The notes under the pieces were generated by a model. The model was given only the letters and a program-made list of their open reading frames with translations. It had not been told where the DNA came from and ran no database searches. From assembly GCF_947491795.1 (NCBI RefSeq), contig NZ_CANLKW010000001.1, forward strand, positions 868,001 through 932,000: a stretch of DNA of 64,000 bases, given 5' to 3'. This document shows, piece by piece, positions 28,403 to 37,486 of the stretch. Position 1 is the stretch's first letter. Every line of letters starts with the position of its first letter. The DNA comes from an uncultured Roseobacter sp. Its GTDB lineage: Bacteria > Pseudomonadota > Alphaproteobacteria > Rhodobacterales > Rhodobacteraceae. Made by a program: the position numbers and the translations under genes.

Positions 28403-28932
28403 TGAGCCTTAACCTCTTCCAGATTGAGTTCAATTCCGAAATTCGCACGAAAACCTTCACGGATTGTCGAGTTGTATTCGTTGTGCCTTATCAATAGTTC
28501 CGGCGCACCCAAATCCGCCAACGCAAGACCGAGGCAGTTTGTCCATTCAACGGCGCGGCGCGGATAGTCAAAATCCGTTTCTTCCAGATAGGCCAGGGCG
28601 TCCTGTGGAAAACCAGTATCATTTTGCGACCAGGCAAAAAGGAAAAACTGGCTTAGCATCAGAGAAGCGGAAACGGTGCCACAAAACGGAACAGAGGCGG
28701 GCGCAACTCCTTCCGCTTCGCAAGGGGAAAGTGCCGGCAACTGCTCTACGAAATGTTGCGCAGAAGCGGACAGGAACCCGGCATCACGGACAGGGTACCT
28801 TGTTTCGCCTTTAACCGTCGCGTTGAAAGACAGCTCGGCGACATGAAATGCCTTTGCCTCAGTCTCACAAACGATCGCTGCTGTCGCAGGTGCGGAAAGA
28901 AGAGCCGTCAGTATAAGAGCATGAACGCCCAT
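28399..28932 (-). CDS. exported hypothetical protein inside the nuo operon
   Basis: This 177-residue protein has a cleavable signal peptide ([19 protein letters not shown]) and four cysteines in the mature part (first at [12 protein letters not shown], then [20 protein letters not shown]), suggesting disulfides in the periplasm. I do not recognise the family. The ATG at 28932 is preferred because GGGAGG lies 6 bases upstream and it follows the nuoH stop by 2 bases; the longer reading would start inside nuoH. GC is lower than in the neighbouring nuo genes, suggesting later insertion. The stop overlaps the nuoI start. Confidence 0.7.
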   Translation of the reverse strand: MGVHALILTALLSAPATAAIVCETEAKAFHVAELSFNATVKGETRYPVRDAGFLSASAQHFVEQLPALSPCEAEGVAPASVPFCGTVSASLMLSQFFLFAWSQNDTGFPQDALAYLEETDFDYPRRAVEWTNCLGLALADLGAPELLIRHNEYNSTIREGFRANFGIELNLEEVKAQ

Positions 28933-28934
28933 CT

Positions 28935-29990
28935 CTACCCTCCCATCCCCCAGCGGGCATATGCCCCCCAGAACCATTCGAATTTCGCCGCAAAGGCCAC
29001 AAAGACCACCCAGACGAGGCTGAACGGCAGGAACACTTTCCAGCCCAGCCGCATCAGCTGGTCGTAGCGGTAGCGCGGTGTGATCGCCTTTACCATTGCG
29101 AACAAAAAGAAAAAGAAGGCCATCTTGATGACCATCCAGTGCACGCCGTCGCCCAGCAGCGGGATGTCAGCAACACCCGGGATCGGCGTGAGCCAGCCCC
29201 CAAAGAACAACAGGGTGGTGAGCGCGCACATCAGGAAGATCGCGATATACTCACCGGCCATGAACAGCAGGAAGGGCGTCGAGGAGTATTCGACCTGATA
29301 GCCCGCGACCAGTTCGGATTCTGCCTCGGGCAGGTCAAACGGCGGGCGGTTGGTCTCGGCCAGACAGCTGATGAAGAACAGGAACACCATCGGGAAATGC
29401 GGCAGCCAGTACCAGCTCAGCGCACCATAGTCGCCCGCCTGCGCGCCCACGATCCCGCCAAAGTTCATCGACCCGGTGGAGATGATGACGCCGATGATGA
29501 TCAGACCGAGACTGACCTCGTAGGAGATCATCTGCGCCGCAGAGCGCAGGGAGCCAAGGAACGGGTATTTGGAGTTTGACGCCCAGCCGCCCATGATCAC
29601 GCCGTACACTTCCAGCGAGGAAATGGCGAAAACAAAGAGGATGGCCACGTTGATGTCGCTCAGCACCCAGCCGTCATTAAACGGGATCACCGCCCAGGCG
29701 AGCAGCGCCAGCACAAAAGAGGTCAGCGGAGCCAGCATGAACACCGTGCGGTCCGCACCAGCGGGGACAACCACCTCTTTGACCACATATTTCAGCGCGT
29801 CAGCGACCGTCTGCAGCAGGCCAAAGGTGCCCACCACGTTCGGGCCACGCCGCATCTGGACCGCGGCCCAGATCTTGCGGTCGCCGTAGACCAGAAACAG
29901 CAGCGAGACCATGACAAAGCCGACAACAGCCAGCACCTGGGCCAGGATCAGGACGGCGATGCCGCCGGGGGTGGTCAAGAAGTCAGCCAT
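28935..29990 (-). CDS. nuoH: NADH-quinone oxidoreductase subunit H
   Basis: This 351-residue membrane subunit lines the quinone chamber at the junction with the peripheral arm. About eight hydrophobic segments are seen, with the signatures [33 protein letters not shown], and [26 protein letters not shown] (two adjoining stretches of the conserved Glu-rich loop). Length and motifs are typical. It lies between two exported accessory genes. Confidence 0.97.
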   Translation of the reverse strand: MADFLTTPGGIAVLILAQVLAVVGFVMVSLLFLVYGDRKIWAAVQMRRGPNVVGTFGLLQTVADALKYVVKEVVVPAGADRTVFMLAPLTSFVLALLAWAVIPFNDGWVLSDINVAILFVFAISSLEVYGVIMGGWASNSKYPFLGSLRSAAQMISYEVSLGLIIIGVIISTGSMNFGGIVGAQAGDYGALSWYWLPHFPMVFLFFISCLAETNRPPFDLPEAESELVAGYQVEYSSTPFLLFMAGEYIAIFLMCALTTLLFFGGWLTPIPGVADIPLLGDGVHWMVIKMAFFFFLFAMVKAITPRYRYDQLMRLGWKVFLPFSLVWVVFVAFAAKFEWFWGAYARWGMGG

Positions 29991-29996
29991 AGGTCC

Positions 29997-30380
29997 TCAC
30001 ACCGTCGGTATTCCAGTTTCCTTGCAGGCCGCCGCGACGACTTTGGCGTCGATCACAACAAGCCCGTCAGGCAGGGTTGGCGAGATGGTGTAAACAGCAT
30101 CTGCCGCCCACACGCCACCCTCTTTGGTTACTTTTGTACGCAAATGACGCGCAAATCCATATCCCCGGATCAGCGTGTACTGCGCTGCGGCACATTCCGC
30201 GTATTTTTCAACATCCGCACTGCTCTGTGCTTTGGTCATCGCCACGTTGAACTGCACCAGATCCACATCCAGCAGCCTGGCCTCTGCCCCGAGATACTCC
30301 GGGATAAAGTCCTCGGCCTGCGGCACCGGCGGTGCGCAGGCTGCCAGTGCCAGAGGGGGTATAAGTGCAATCCGCTTCAT
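29997..30380 (-). CDS. small lipoprotein of unknown function in the nuo operon
   Basis: This 127-residue protein has a short lipoprotein signal [15 protein letters not shown], with the acylated Cys at residue 15. The mature region has a central helix ([21 protein letters not shown]) and two further cysteines ([18 protein letters not shown]) that could form a disulfide. No known family is recognised. The start overlaps the nuoG stop in an ATGA, and nuoH follows 7 bases downstream, so it is a fixed member of the operon. Confidence 0.7.
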   Translation of the reverse strand: MKRIALIPPLALAACAPPVPQAEDFIPEYLGAEARLLDVDLVQFNVAMTKAQSSADVEKYAECAAAQYTLIRGYGFARHLRTKVTKEGGVWAADAVYTISPTLPDGLVVIDAKVVAAACKETGIPTV

Positions 30381-32392
30381 TCTGCGGCCATGGCCTCCTT
30401 GTTGCGGGCTTTGGCATTGGCCGAGAGTTCCGCCATCAGCTGGCTCGCCCGGGCAATCGGGTTGCTCAGATAGAAATCACTGACCGCCTGGCCAAAGTCA
30501 CCGTCCGACAGCGTACCACGCGCGACAGGCTGCCAGTCGTTTTCCGCGACCTCGTCAATCTTTGCCAGGTGCGGGACCTCTTTCACGAGGGCCTGGCGCA
30601 GCTGGGCGACGCTGTCATAGGGCAGCTGAGCATCACATTCCGCAGACAACGCCCGCAGAATGGCCCAGTTTTCCTTGGCCTCACCAGGGGCAAAGCCTGC
30701 ACGCAGCGCCAGTTGCGGGCGCCCTTCGGTGTTCACAAACAGGCCCGGCTCCTCGGTATAGGCCGCGCCGGGCAGAATGATATCGGCGCGGTGCGCACCC
30801 CGGTCGCCGTGGCTGCCCTGGTAGATCACAAAGGGTCCGTCCGCGATCTCAATCTCGTCCGCGCACAGGTTATAGATCACATCCGCTTTGGACACAGCGG
30901 CCATGCCGCCCTCATTCACAGCACCGATATCCATCGCGCCCACGCGGGAGGCGGCCGTGTGCAGCACCATGAAGGAAGACTGCGTGGACTCCGCCAGAGC
31001 CATCGCTTCGGCAAGGACCGCCGCACCATCCGAGCGCTGCAGTGCTGCCTGACAGACAATGATCACCGAGGGCTTGTCTGCCACACCGGAGTGATCCCGC
31101 CCCATCAGCTCGGTCAGCGTCGCCGCGCCGGTGCCGATGTGATTGTATTCATAGGTCAGATCAACTGCCTCGCCGATCAGACCGACGCTTGCACCCTTTG
31201 TCCAGGCCTTGCGGATGCGCGCGTTCAGCACAGGCGCTTCAACCGCCGGGTTGCCACCGATGATCATGATCGCCTGAGCGGTGTCCAGTTCCTCGATGGT
31301 GGCCGTTCCCACATAGGCCGAGCGGTTACCCGCTGGCAGATGCGCGCCGTCCGTGCGGCATTCCACGACGCCGCCCTTGCTTTCGATGAACTGTCTGAGC
31401 GCAAAGGCCGCCTCGACAGACGCCAGATCGCCAACAATACCGGCCACCGATTTGCCGTCCATGGCCGCCGCAGCCGCAGACAAAGCCTCGGGCCAGGATG
31501 CAGGGCGCAGCTTGCCGTTTTCACGGATATAGGGCTTGTCCAGCCGCTGCCGGCGCAGACCGTCCCAGACAAACCGCGTTTTGTCCGAAATCCATTCCTC
31601 GTTCACCCCGTCGTGGTTCCGGGGCAGAAAGCGCATCACTTCGCGGCCCTTGGTGTCCACGCGGATGTTCGATCCCAGCGCATCCATCACGTCAATGCTC
31701 TCGGTCTTGGTCAGCTCCCAGGGACGCGCGGTAAAGGCGTAAGGCTTTGAAACCAAAGCACCAACCGGGCACAGATCAATGATGTTACCCTGCATATTGC
31801 TGTTGAGGGTCTGCCCCAGATAGCTGGTGATTTCCGCATCCTCGCCCCGGCCCGTCTGGCCCATCTGGTGAATGCCAGCCACCTCGGTGGTAAAGCGTAC
31901 ACAACGGGTGCAGGAAATGCAGCGTGTCATATGGGTCTCGACCAGCGGGCCCAGATCCAGGTCCTCGGTCGCACGTTTGGGCTCGCGGTAGCGGCTGAAA
32001 TCAACCCCGTAGGCCATCGCCTGATCCTGCAGGTCGCATTCGCCGCCCTGATCGCAGATCGGGCAGTCCAGCGGGTGGTTGATGAGCAGAAACTCCATCA
32101 CCCCCTCACGCGCCTTCTTGACCATGGGCGAGTTCGTTTTGACCACGGGCGGCTGACCCTCGGGGCCCGGACGCAGATCGCGGACCTGCATCGCGCAGGA
32201 GGCCGCAGGCTTGGGCGGGCCGCCCACCACCTCGACCAGACACATGCGACAGTTGCCGGCAATCGTCAGCCGTTCGTGATAGCAGAACCGCGGGATCTCG
32301 ATACCAGCCTGCTCACAGGCCTGGATCAGGGTCATCGCACCCTCGACCTCGATCTCTTTACCGTCGATAATGACTTTGCGTAAGTCACTCAT
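30377..32392 (-). CDS. nuoG: NADH-quinone oxidoreductase subunit G
   Basis: This 671-residue iron-sulfur subunit of the peripheral arm has an N-terminal 2Fe-2S domain ([19 protein letters not shown]), the His-Cys3 ligand set of cluster N5 ([19 protein letters not shown]) and the N4 motif [10 protein letters not shown], then a molybdopterin-oxidoreductase-like domain without cofactor. It is shorter than the E. coli protein (about 908) and like the Paracoccus/mitochondrial type. I see no extra cluster N7 motif. The stop overlaps the small lipoprotein gene. Confidence 0.97.
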   Translation of the reverse strand: MSDLRKVIIDGKEIEVEGAMTLIQACEQAGIEIPRFCYHERLTIAGNCRMCLVEVVGGPPKPAASCAMQVRDLRPGPEGQPPVVKTNSPMVKKAREGVMEFLLINHPLDCPICDQGGECDLQDQAMAYGVDFSRYREPKRATEDLDLGPLVETHMTRCISCTRCVRFTTEVAGIHQMGQTGRGEDAEITSYLGQTLNSNMQGNIIDLCPVGALVSKPYAFTARPWELTKTESIDVMDALGSNIRVDTKGREVMRFLPRNHDGVNEEWISDKTRFVWDGLRRQRLDKPYIRENGKLRPASWPEALSAAAAAMDGKSVAGIVGDLASVEAAFALRQFIESKGGVVECRTDGAHLPAGNRSAYVGTATIEELDTAQAIMIIGGNPAVEAPVLNARIRKAWTKGASVGLIGEAVDLTYEYNHIGTGAATLTELMGRDHSGVADKPSVIIVCQAALQRSDGAAVLAEAMALAESTQSSFMVLHTAASRVGAMDIGAVNEGGMAAVSKADVIYNLCADEIEIADGPFVIYQGSHGDRGAHRADIILPGAAYTEEPGLFVNTEGRPQLALRAGFAPGEAKENWAILRALSAECDAQLPYDSVAQLRQALVKEVPHLAKIDEVAENDWQPVARGTLSDGDFGQAVSDFYLSNPIARASQLMAELSANAKARNKEAMAAE

Positions 32393-32440
32393 ATCCTTGA
32401 CCTTCTCATCGGCACGCAGGTCAGCCTGCGCGCTGTTATC

Positions 32441-32833
32441 CTATGGTGTCCAGGGCTCAATTACACCGGTGAGCTGGTTTGTGACCATCTCTTCGCCCTC
32501 GACCCGTGATGTCATCGTCGCGCGTCCGTTGGGAAATACCCTGAAGCCTGCGACCTTTGCCTTGTCCGGCAATCGTTTGTTGATGTTAAACCCGACGCGC
32601 CGCCCGTCCGGCAGATCGCACCAGACGCGCCCCACACTGGCATAGCCCGTCAGAATGATGCGCGGGCCACTGTCCCGCTGTATCTGTTTCACCGGCAGAA
32701 ACGCGCCCTCGACACCGCAGGCCGTTCCGGCTGGAAACTGCTCAAAACTTGCGGCCATCTTGGTTTTTACGCCCGCAAGTGCAGGCACACAGACCAGCAT
32801 CAGCACGGCAGACAGTGCCATCAGACGCGTCAT
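32441..32833 (-). CDS. exported hypothetical protein in the nuo operon
   Basis: This 130-residue protein has a signal peptide (MTRLMALSAVLMLVCVPALA) and a beta-rich mature part including VWCDLPDGRRVGFNINKRLPD and a distal MTSRVEGEEMVTNQLTG. Two cysteines (TACGVEG, VWCDLP) may pair. No family is recognised. The ATG overlaps the stop of the DUF5333-type gene upstream; nuoG follows 48 bases later. Confidence 0.68.
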   Translation of the reverse strand: MTRLMALSAVLMLVCVPALAGVKTKMAASFEQFPAGTACGVEGAFLPVKQIQRDSGPRIILTGYASVGRVWCDLPDGRRVGFNINKRLPDKAKVAGFRVFPNGRATMTSRVEGEEMVTNQLTGVIEPWTP

Positions 32834-33234
32834 TGGCCCACCTCCCGCAACAGCCGCCCGGCGGCACTGCCCGACGCGATCTCGTGGCGGCCCATCGCGC
32901 AGTAACCCGCAGTGTCCTGCGCAAAGCCCAGTTCGTTCATCTGCTGCGCGGCCCGTGCGCGCAGGCGGTTCTTTTCGGCATCCGAATTCAGATGCGCCTC
33001 GACTTCGGCCCTGGTATAGCCGCGGCTCTCTGCCTCGGCCCGCAGGTCCTGCAAAAACCCCAGGGCCCGGAAGAACCGCGCCGAAATCTCCGGACAGGCT
33101 TTGCGAACCGTGTCGGCCAGACCCACCGCATAGAGCCCGTCATCGATCACCGGCACATCCCGCAGAGCCGGGCGCGCCGCCAGCGGGGCGCTCAGCCCGA
33201 GTATCATTGCACCTGCCAGCATCAGACGTCCCAT
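32830..33234 (-). CDS. DUF5333-type exported protein
   Basis: This 134-residue protein has a signal peptide (MGRLMLAGAMILGLSAPLAA). The mature region is helical, with IDDGLYAVGLADTVRKACPE, SRGYTRAEVEAHLNSDAEK and a final YCAMGRHEIASGSAAGRLLR. The pattern GL...IR..CP, GYT..EV..., GR.EI...S..GRLLR is what I recall of the Rhodobacterales-specific DUF5333 family. Two cysteines, one near each end, may pair. The function is unknown. It is translationally coupled to the next exported gene by an ATGA overlap. Confidence 0.68.
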   Translation of the reverse strand: MGRLMLAGAMILGLSAPLAARPALRDVPVIDDGLYAVGLADTVRKACPEISARFFRALGFLQDLRAEAESRGYTRAEVEAHLNSDAEKNRLRARAAQQMNELGFAQDTAGYCAMGRHEIASGSAAGRLLREVGQ

Positions 33235-33355
33235 CCTGTTTCTCCCGCAGTGACCACGGCGCAGTCAGAAACCCCCGCGCCCTGCTCAGAGATGGGTCCG
33301 CACAGGTTCGTTATACAATAACGCCCCCGGCAGACGGGATATGTGGACATATGCC

Positions 33356-33679
33356 TCACAGCGGGCAGGACCCCGTCAGTGTCAGCGTGTCATCGGCAAC
33401 CTGCAGTTCTTCGGCGGGGACATCAGGATCGGTTTCCCAGATGATGTCCGAGCTGCCGTAGTTGACCACACAATAGGTAATCGCCTCATAGCGAGCCGCC
33501 TCGCGGGCCCCCTCGATCGAGGCCGAGACCGGCCGCGCAGTGGCGCGGAACTGGTGCCGTTCCCCGTCCTTCTTGGCCTTGGCACGGTAAAACTGCCCGT
33601 CAAAAAAGATCGTGTCATCATCCGGACCACAGCCCGTCAGCAGCAGCGCTGCCAGCAGGACCGCGCCATATGTCTTCAT
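33356..33679 (-). CDS. small lipoprotein of unknown function
   Basis: This 107-residue lipoprotein has the signal MKTYGAVLLAALLLTGC with the acylated Cys at residue 17. The mature part is strand-rich (TIFFDGQFYRAKAKKDGERH) with a Cys pair (ITYCVVNY, LTGSCPL). An in-frame GTG at 33688 overlapping the previous stop is an alternative start; I prefer the ATG at 33679 because it gives a compact signal. The family is not recognised. A 121-base gap without a recognisable gene follows. Confidence 0.66.
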   Translation of the reverse strand: MKTYGAVLLAALLLTGCGPDDDTIFFDGQFYRAKAKKDGERHQFRATARPVSASIEGAREAARYEAITYCVVNYGSSDIIWETDPDVPAEELQVADDTLTLTGSCPL

Positions 33680-33684
33680 GCCCG

Positions 33685-34179
33685 TCACTCTGCCGCAACC
33701 TCCCCGCAGCGGTTCTCCTGCCAGAGCCGCGCCTCTTTCAGGTATGACCAGCCAAAGGCGTGATCACTGTCCCCGTGTTTCTTCAGATGCTCCAGACGCG
33801 CCAGCGCCTCGTCCAGCGTGGGCTGATGCCCGACAGGCACCCACCACATCACAAAATGCATCTCACCGAGCACCTCAAACCATTCCTGGCGGCGCTCGTA
33901 AAACTGCTTGTGGATTGTCCCCCAGACAAAGGTCTCAAGCTCGGCGGCGCTTTCCCAGACCGTGAGGTTCGAGACATACTGCGGATCGCCATCAATGCTA
34001 GCTTCTGTGTTGCCAGTGCCCGGCGCGCCCGACCCTTCCATCATCCACACGAACCCCGGCATACGCTTACCGAGACCGTTGATCCGGTCGAGATTGGCCA
34101 TGAATTCCGCCACGCGCGGATCATCCACAGGGGCCAGCAGGCGCCCGACGTTCAGCTCGGCAAGGTGGTGTCCCTGCAT
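33685..34179 (-). CDS. DUF3291 family protein
   Basis: This 164-residue cytoplasmic protein resembles DUF3291 proteins, a group with the dimeric alpha-beta barrel fold related to antibiotic monooxygenases. Visible family features are HHLAELNVGRLLAPVDDPRV at the start, YVSNLTVWESAAELETFVWG in the middle and MHFVMWWVPVGHQPTLDEAL. No ligand is known. It lies between two lipoprotein genes in the complex I operon, with 2-base and roughly zero gaps. Confidence 0.82.
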   Translation of the reverse strand: MQGHHLAELNVGRLLAPVDDPRVAEFMANLDRINGLGKRMPGFVWMMEGSGAPGTGNTEASIDGDPQYVSNLTVWESAAELETFVWGTIHKQFYERRQEWFEVLGEMHFVMWWVPVGHQPTLDEALARLEHLKKHGDSDHAFGWSYLKEARLWQENRCGEVAAE

Positions 34180-34181
34180 GC

Positions 34182-34652
34182 TCAGACCCTCCGCATCATA
34201 TTGCCAACGGGCGAACGTGCATCGATTTCGGCCAGTGCCGCAGCGCAGACAGCCGCGTCATCGGTGGCGTCTACACCGCGCTCTTTAAGGTGCGCGGTTG
34301 TAGCCGTGGTCACATCGGCCCGGCGCACCCGTGCGGCAGCAGCATTGATCTGCTCAGGCGCATAGCCCCGTGCCACCAGGGTGTCGAAAAACCGCAGGTT
34401 CATTTCCGTGCTCGTCCCCAGACGGTAGCCAACCCCTGCCCCGCCACAGCGCGTGACATAGAAACTCGCAACGCCTGCGTTCCGGGCAAAATACCGTGCG
34501 GCCTCATCCAGCTCCGCGCTGTCTGCAGCGGGCGCAGCTGTTTGCGGTGCGCCGGACGGTGGAGCAGCACAGGCCGCCAGCGGGGCGACGACCGCGGCGA
34601 CAGCCACAGCGCGCAGCCAGCCCGCACCCTGATATGGTGCCAGAACGCTCAA
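34182..34652 (-). CDS. lipoprotein with DUF5333-like helical domain
   Basis: This 156-residue protein carries a signal with the lipobox PLAAC following a hydrophobic AVAVAAVVA segment. The helical domain (YFARNAGVASFYVTRCGGAG, LVARGYAPEQINAAAARVRR, and a final AAALAEIDARSPVGNMMRRV) recalls the layout of the DUF5333 gene at 32.8 kb. No ATG is available in frame: TTG at 34652, overlapping the MAPEG stop as TTGA, is the best start, with GTG at 34607 as an alternative. Start assignment is therefore uncertain. Confidence 0.6.
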   Translation of the reverse strand: MSVLAPYQGAGWLRAVAVAAVVAPLAACAAPPSGAPQTAAPAADSAELDEAARYFARNAGVASFYVTRCGGAGVGYRLGTSTEMNLRFFDTLVARGYAPEQINAAAARVRRADVTTATTAHLKERGVDATDDAAVCAAALAEIDARSPVGNMMRRV

Positions 34653-35053
34653 AACGCCGCCACCAGGCCCATCAGGGCCAGCGCCAGAATACACAGCAGG
34701 CCCATTGCAAAACAGGCAGACCGCGCGTTCTGGTTTTCTGTCCGGATATGCACAAATGCCATCGCCAGACGCACGACAATAAACGCAGAGGCAAAAAAAT
34801 TGACCCAGAATGGCGCCGCACCGGCCAGCACCGCCGCTGCGGTTGCGGCAACAAACGGGCCCGACACTTCGACAGCATTCATAAAGGCACGCTCGGCCCG
34901 GTAGACGGGGTTGGCATAGTCCCGTTTGGGCTTGCCACAGTCGCACCGGTTCTCCGGCGTGCGTCCGCGCGTGGACACCATGCCCAGCACCGACACCAGT
35001 ATGGCCCAGAGTGCGAGTGCAGCCAGCGCGTGGGAATATGCCTCAAAATCCAA
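34649..35053 (-). CDS. MAPEG family membrane protein
   Basis: This 134-residue protein with four predicted membrane helices has the MAPEG pattern YRAERAFMNAVEVSGPFVAATA (helix 2 with Arg, Asn and Glu residues at the glutathione site) and FIVVRLAMAFVHIRTENQNAR (helix 3 with the conserved Arg). MAPEG proteins include microsomal glutathione transferases and eicosanoid enzymes; bacterial members mostly lack an assigned substrate. It lies 5 bases after nuoF and its stop overlaps the next lipoprotein gene. Confidence 0.82.
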   Translation of the reverse strand: MDFEAYSHALAALALWAILVSVLGMVSTRGRTPENRCDCGKPKRDYANPVYRAERAFMNAVEVSGPFVAATAAAVLAGAAPFWVNFFASAFIVVRLAMAFVHIRTENQNARSACFAMGLLCILALALMGLVAAF

Positions 35054-35058
35054 GTTTG

Positions 35059-36354
35059 TTACTCCGCCGCGACCGCGCTGACGCGGCCTGTGCGTTTGTG
35101 TTTGATCCGGTCTTCGATCTCGTCGCGGAAATGGCGGATCAGGCCCTGAATGGGCCAGGCTGCCGCATCGCCAAGCGCGCAGATCGTATGGCCCTCAACC
35201 TGTTTGGTGACATCCAGCAGCATGTCGATCTCTTCGGGTTCCGCCTCACCTGTGACCAGACGGTCCATGACGCGCATCATCCAGCCGGTGCCTTCCCGGC
35301 AGGGCGTGCACTGCCCGCAGCTTTCGTGCTTGTAGAACTTCGACAGACGCCAGATCGCTTTGATCACATCAGTGGAATTGTCCATCACGATCACCGCCGC
35401 CGTGCCGAGGCCGGAGCGTTGTTCGCGCAGGTAATCGAAATCCATGATCGCGTCTTTCATCTGCGCGCCGGGGATCATCGGCACGGATGAGCCACCGGGG
35501 ATCACCGCCTTGAGATTATCCCAGCCGCCGCGGATCCCACCGCAATGCGTCTCGATCAGCTCTTCAAAGGTGATCGACATGGCCTCTTCGACCACGCAGG
35601 GATTGTTGACGTGGCCGCTGATCGCAAAGAGCTTGGTGCCCGCATTGTTCGGACGGCCAAAGGAGGAAAACCATTCCGGCCCGCGCCGCAGGATCGTCGG
35701 CACAACGGCGATGCTTTCGACGTTGTTCACCGTGGTCGGGCAGCCATAAAGACCGGCTCCCGCAGGGAACGGCGGCTTCATCCGGGGCATGCCCTTTTTG
35801 CCCTCAAGGCTTTCCAGCAGCGCCGTTTCCTCGCCGCAGATATAGGCACCCGCGCCGTGATGCAGATAGATGTCAAAATCCCATCCGGACCCACAGGCGT
35901 CTTTGCCCACAAGACCTGCGTCATAGGCCTCGTCGATTGCACGCTGCAGCGCCTCTTTCTCGCGGATGTATTCGCCGCGAATGTAGATGTAACAGGCATG
36001 CGCGTTCATCGCGAAAGACGCGATCAGGCAACCCTCAACCAGCGTGTGCGGATCGTGGCGCATGATCTCGCGGTCCTTGCAGGTGCCCGGCTCGGATTCG
36101 TCAGCGTTCACCACCAGATAGGCTGGCCGCCCGTCGCTTTCCTTGGGCATGAACGACCACTTCAGACCGGTGGGAAAGCCCGCCCCGCCCCGGCCCCGCA
36201 GACCAGAGGCTTTCATCTGGTCCACGATCCAGTCACGTCCCTTCTGAACGATCCCTGCCGTCCCATCCCAGTGGCCCCGCGCCTGCGCGCCTTTCAGCGA
36301 GCGGTCGTGCATCCCGTAGATGTTGGTAAAGATCCTGTCTTTGTCCTCAAGCAT
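35059..36354 (-). CDS. nuoF: NADH-quinone oxidoreductase subunit F
   Basis: This 431-residue flavoprotein subunit oxidises NADH. It has the FMN/NADH-binding glycine loop [20 protein letters not shown], the [19 protein letters not shown] motif, [19 protein letters not shown] and the N3 4Fe-4S ligands [15 protein letters not shown] with a distal [11 protein letters not shown]ys. The sequence is very close to the alphaproteobacterial/mitochondrial type. It precedes the MAPEG gene and follows a DUF5337-type gene by 12 bases. Confidence 0.97.
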   Translation of the reverse strand: MLEDKDRIFTNIYGMHDRSLKGAQARGHWDGTAGIVQKGRDWIVDQMKASGLRGRGGAGFPTGLKWSFMPKESDGRPAYLVVNADESEPGTCKDREIMRHDPHTLVEGCLIASFAMNAHACYIYIRGEYIREKEALQRAIDEAYDAGLVGKDACGSGWDFDIYLHHGAGAYICGEETALLESLEGKKGMPRMKPPFPAGAGLYGCPTTVNNVESIAVVPTILRRGPEWFSSFGRPNNAGTKLFAISGHVNNPCVVEEAMSITFEELIETHCGGIRGGWDNLKAVIPGGSSVPMIPGAQMKDAIMDFDYLREQRSGLGTAAVIVMDNSTDVIKAIWRLSKFYKHESCGQCTPCREGTGWMMRVMDRLVTGEAEPEEIDMLLDVTKQVEGHTICALGDAAAWPIQGLIRHFRDEIEDRIKHKRTGRVSAVAAE

Positions 36355-36366
36355 ATGCCTGCCCTT

Positions 36367-36615
36367 TTACCTGTCTGCCTGCGCGTCGCGACGCGCACGC
36401 TTTAATTGCCACGAGACGATGAACGACCACAAAAGAGCGGCCAGCGCAAAGAGATCAATCAGGATCGACTGTCGCGGTGTCAGCCCCAGACGCGGGGCCA
36501 GCCACAGCGACAGCATCCACAGCACCATGGTGCCGACAATCACCAGGCTGACCATCCGGCCCCTGGCGGCAAGAGCGCGGTCCCGCGCCCGTGCTGTCTC
36601 GTCCTGCGCACTCAT
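36367..36615 (-). CDS. DUF5337-type small membrane protein
   Basis: This 82-residue protein has two hydrophobic segments (VSLVIVGTMVLWMLSLWLAP and ILIDLFALAALLWSFIVSWQ) between charged ends (ARARDRALAARGR, LKRARRDAQADR). It fits what I recall of the Rhodobacterales-restricted DUF5337 family found beside nuoF. Its position suggests a membrane-arm accessory or assembly role, but nothing in the sequence shows one. Confidence 0.75.
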   Translation of the reverse strand: MSAQDETARARDRALAARGRMVSLVIVGTMVLWMLSLWLAPRLGLTPRQSILIDLFALAALLWSFIVSWQLKRARRDAQADR

Positions 36616-36663
36616 AACGGTCTTGCCCCCGTCTCTGTCCGTTTCCTGTGATCCGTTCCCGGA

Positions 36664-37410
36664 TCAGCTTTCACCTTTGGCCAGTTTTTTGGCCTGACCG
36701 ACCCAGTCGTCGCGCTCGATACGGCCCTTGAACCGCAGACGCTCATCGACCCAGGCGATGTCTTTCTTTTTCAGGCTGGCCACCTGGTCAAAATGCCAGA
36801 TCCCCAGACTGTTCAGTGTTTCTTCCAGCTTCGGGCCCACACCGCTGATCTTTTTCAGATCATCCGCGCCACCGTCACGGGCCGCATCCGAAAACGCGGA
36901 CGGACGGGCGTCTGCCGCCGCCGGTGCATCGGCTTTCTTCGCAGCTGCCTTTTTGGCCGGCGCTTTTTTGGCGGGTGCTTTTTTGGCCGCTCCGGGGGTC
37001 GCCTCAGCCTCTTTTTCGTACTTCCAGGAGCCCTTGCGCGCGGCCAGCTCTTCCTGTCCGGGCAGGCGTTTGCTGGGCTTGACGCTGGGTACGGTCGGTG
37101 CCGGGGCAACCTGGACCGGATCTGCCCGGGTGGCAGCAGCTGATGGCGTCGGTGCTGTGGCGGATGGTGCAGGTGCCGAAGGTGTCGGCGTGCTTTCCAT
37201 CCTGACCTCACCCGGTGCAGGCAGCGGGCGTGTCATCACCCAGCTGATCAGAACGCCCAGAATGAGAAAAACAACAACCCCGCCAAAGGCACCCTGCATA
37301 AAGCTCCAGCCGCCCAGAAACCACAAAAGGACTGCGGCGAGAACGCCGCCTGCAAGGGCCACAAGCCAGCTGCCCAGTGCCATTCCGATCATACCCTGAT
37401 TGTTGTCCAT
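36664..37410 (-). CDS. membrane protein with Ala/Lys linker and C-terminal helix-hairpin-helix-like domain
   Basis: This 248-residue protein has two N-terminal membrane helices (ALGSWLVALAGGVLAAVLLW, FGGVVVFLILGVLISWVMT), a long Ala/Pro/Thr-rich linker, a lysine repeat (KKAPAKKAPAKKAAAKKA) and a terminal 73-residue domain starting GGADDLKKISGVGPKLEETL. That domain resembles helix-3-turn-helix/HhH modules (COG3743-like) and is about 60 percent identical by eye to the C-terminal extension of NuoE encoded just upstream. Such a shared module suggests homotypic assembly or a common ancestor by duplication. Nucleic acid binding is possible but unproven. Confidence 0.72.
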   Translation of the reverse strand: MDNNQGMIGMALGSWLVALAGGVLAAVLLWFLGGWSFMQGAFGGVVVFLILGVLISWVMTRPLPAPGEVRMESTPTPSAPAPSATAPTPSAAATRADPVQVAPAPTVPSVKPSKRLPGQEELAARKGSWKYEKEAEATPGAAKKAPAKKAPAKKAAAKKADAPAAADARPSAFSDAARDGGADDLKKISGVGPKLEETLNSLGIWHFDQVASLKKKDIAWVDERLRFKGRIERDDWVGQAKKLAKGES

Positions 37411-37486
37411 GTTACTCCCTCTCCGCGTTTGTCACAGTGTTCCGGAACAGTGTTACCGCGTTTTGCGCGCTTTGGAAAATTTTCGT

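Noticed and set aside
30365..31750. 461-codon open frame on the plus strand
   Set aside because: Antisense to nuoG; no motif.
36950..37010. Tandem DNA repeat encoding KKAPAKKA units
   Set aside because: It is part of the coding sequence of the 36664-37410 gene and reflects a low-complexity protein linker, not a DNA element.
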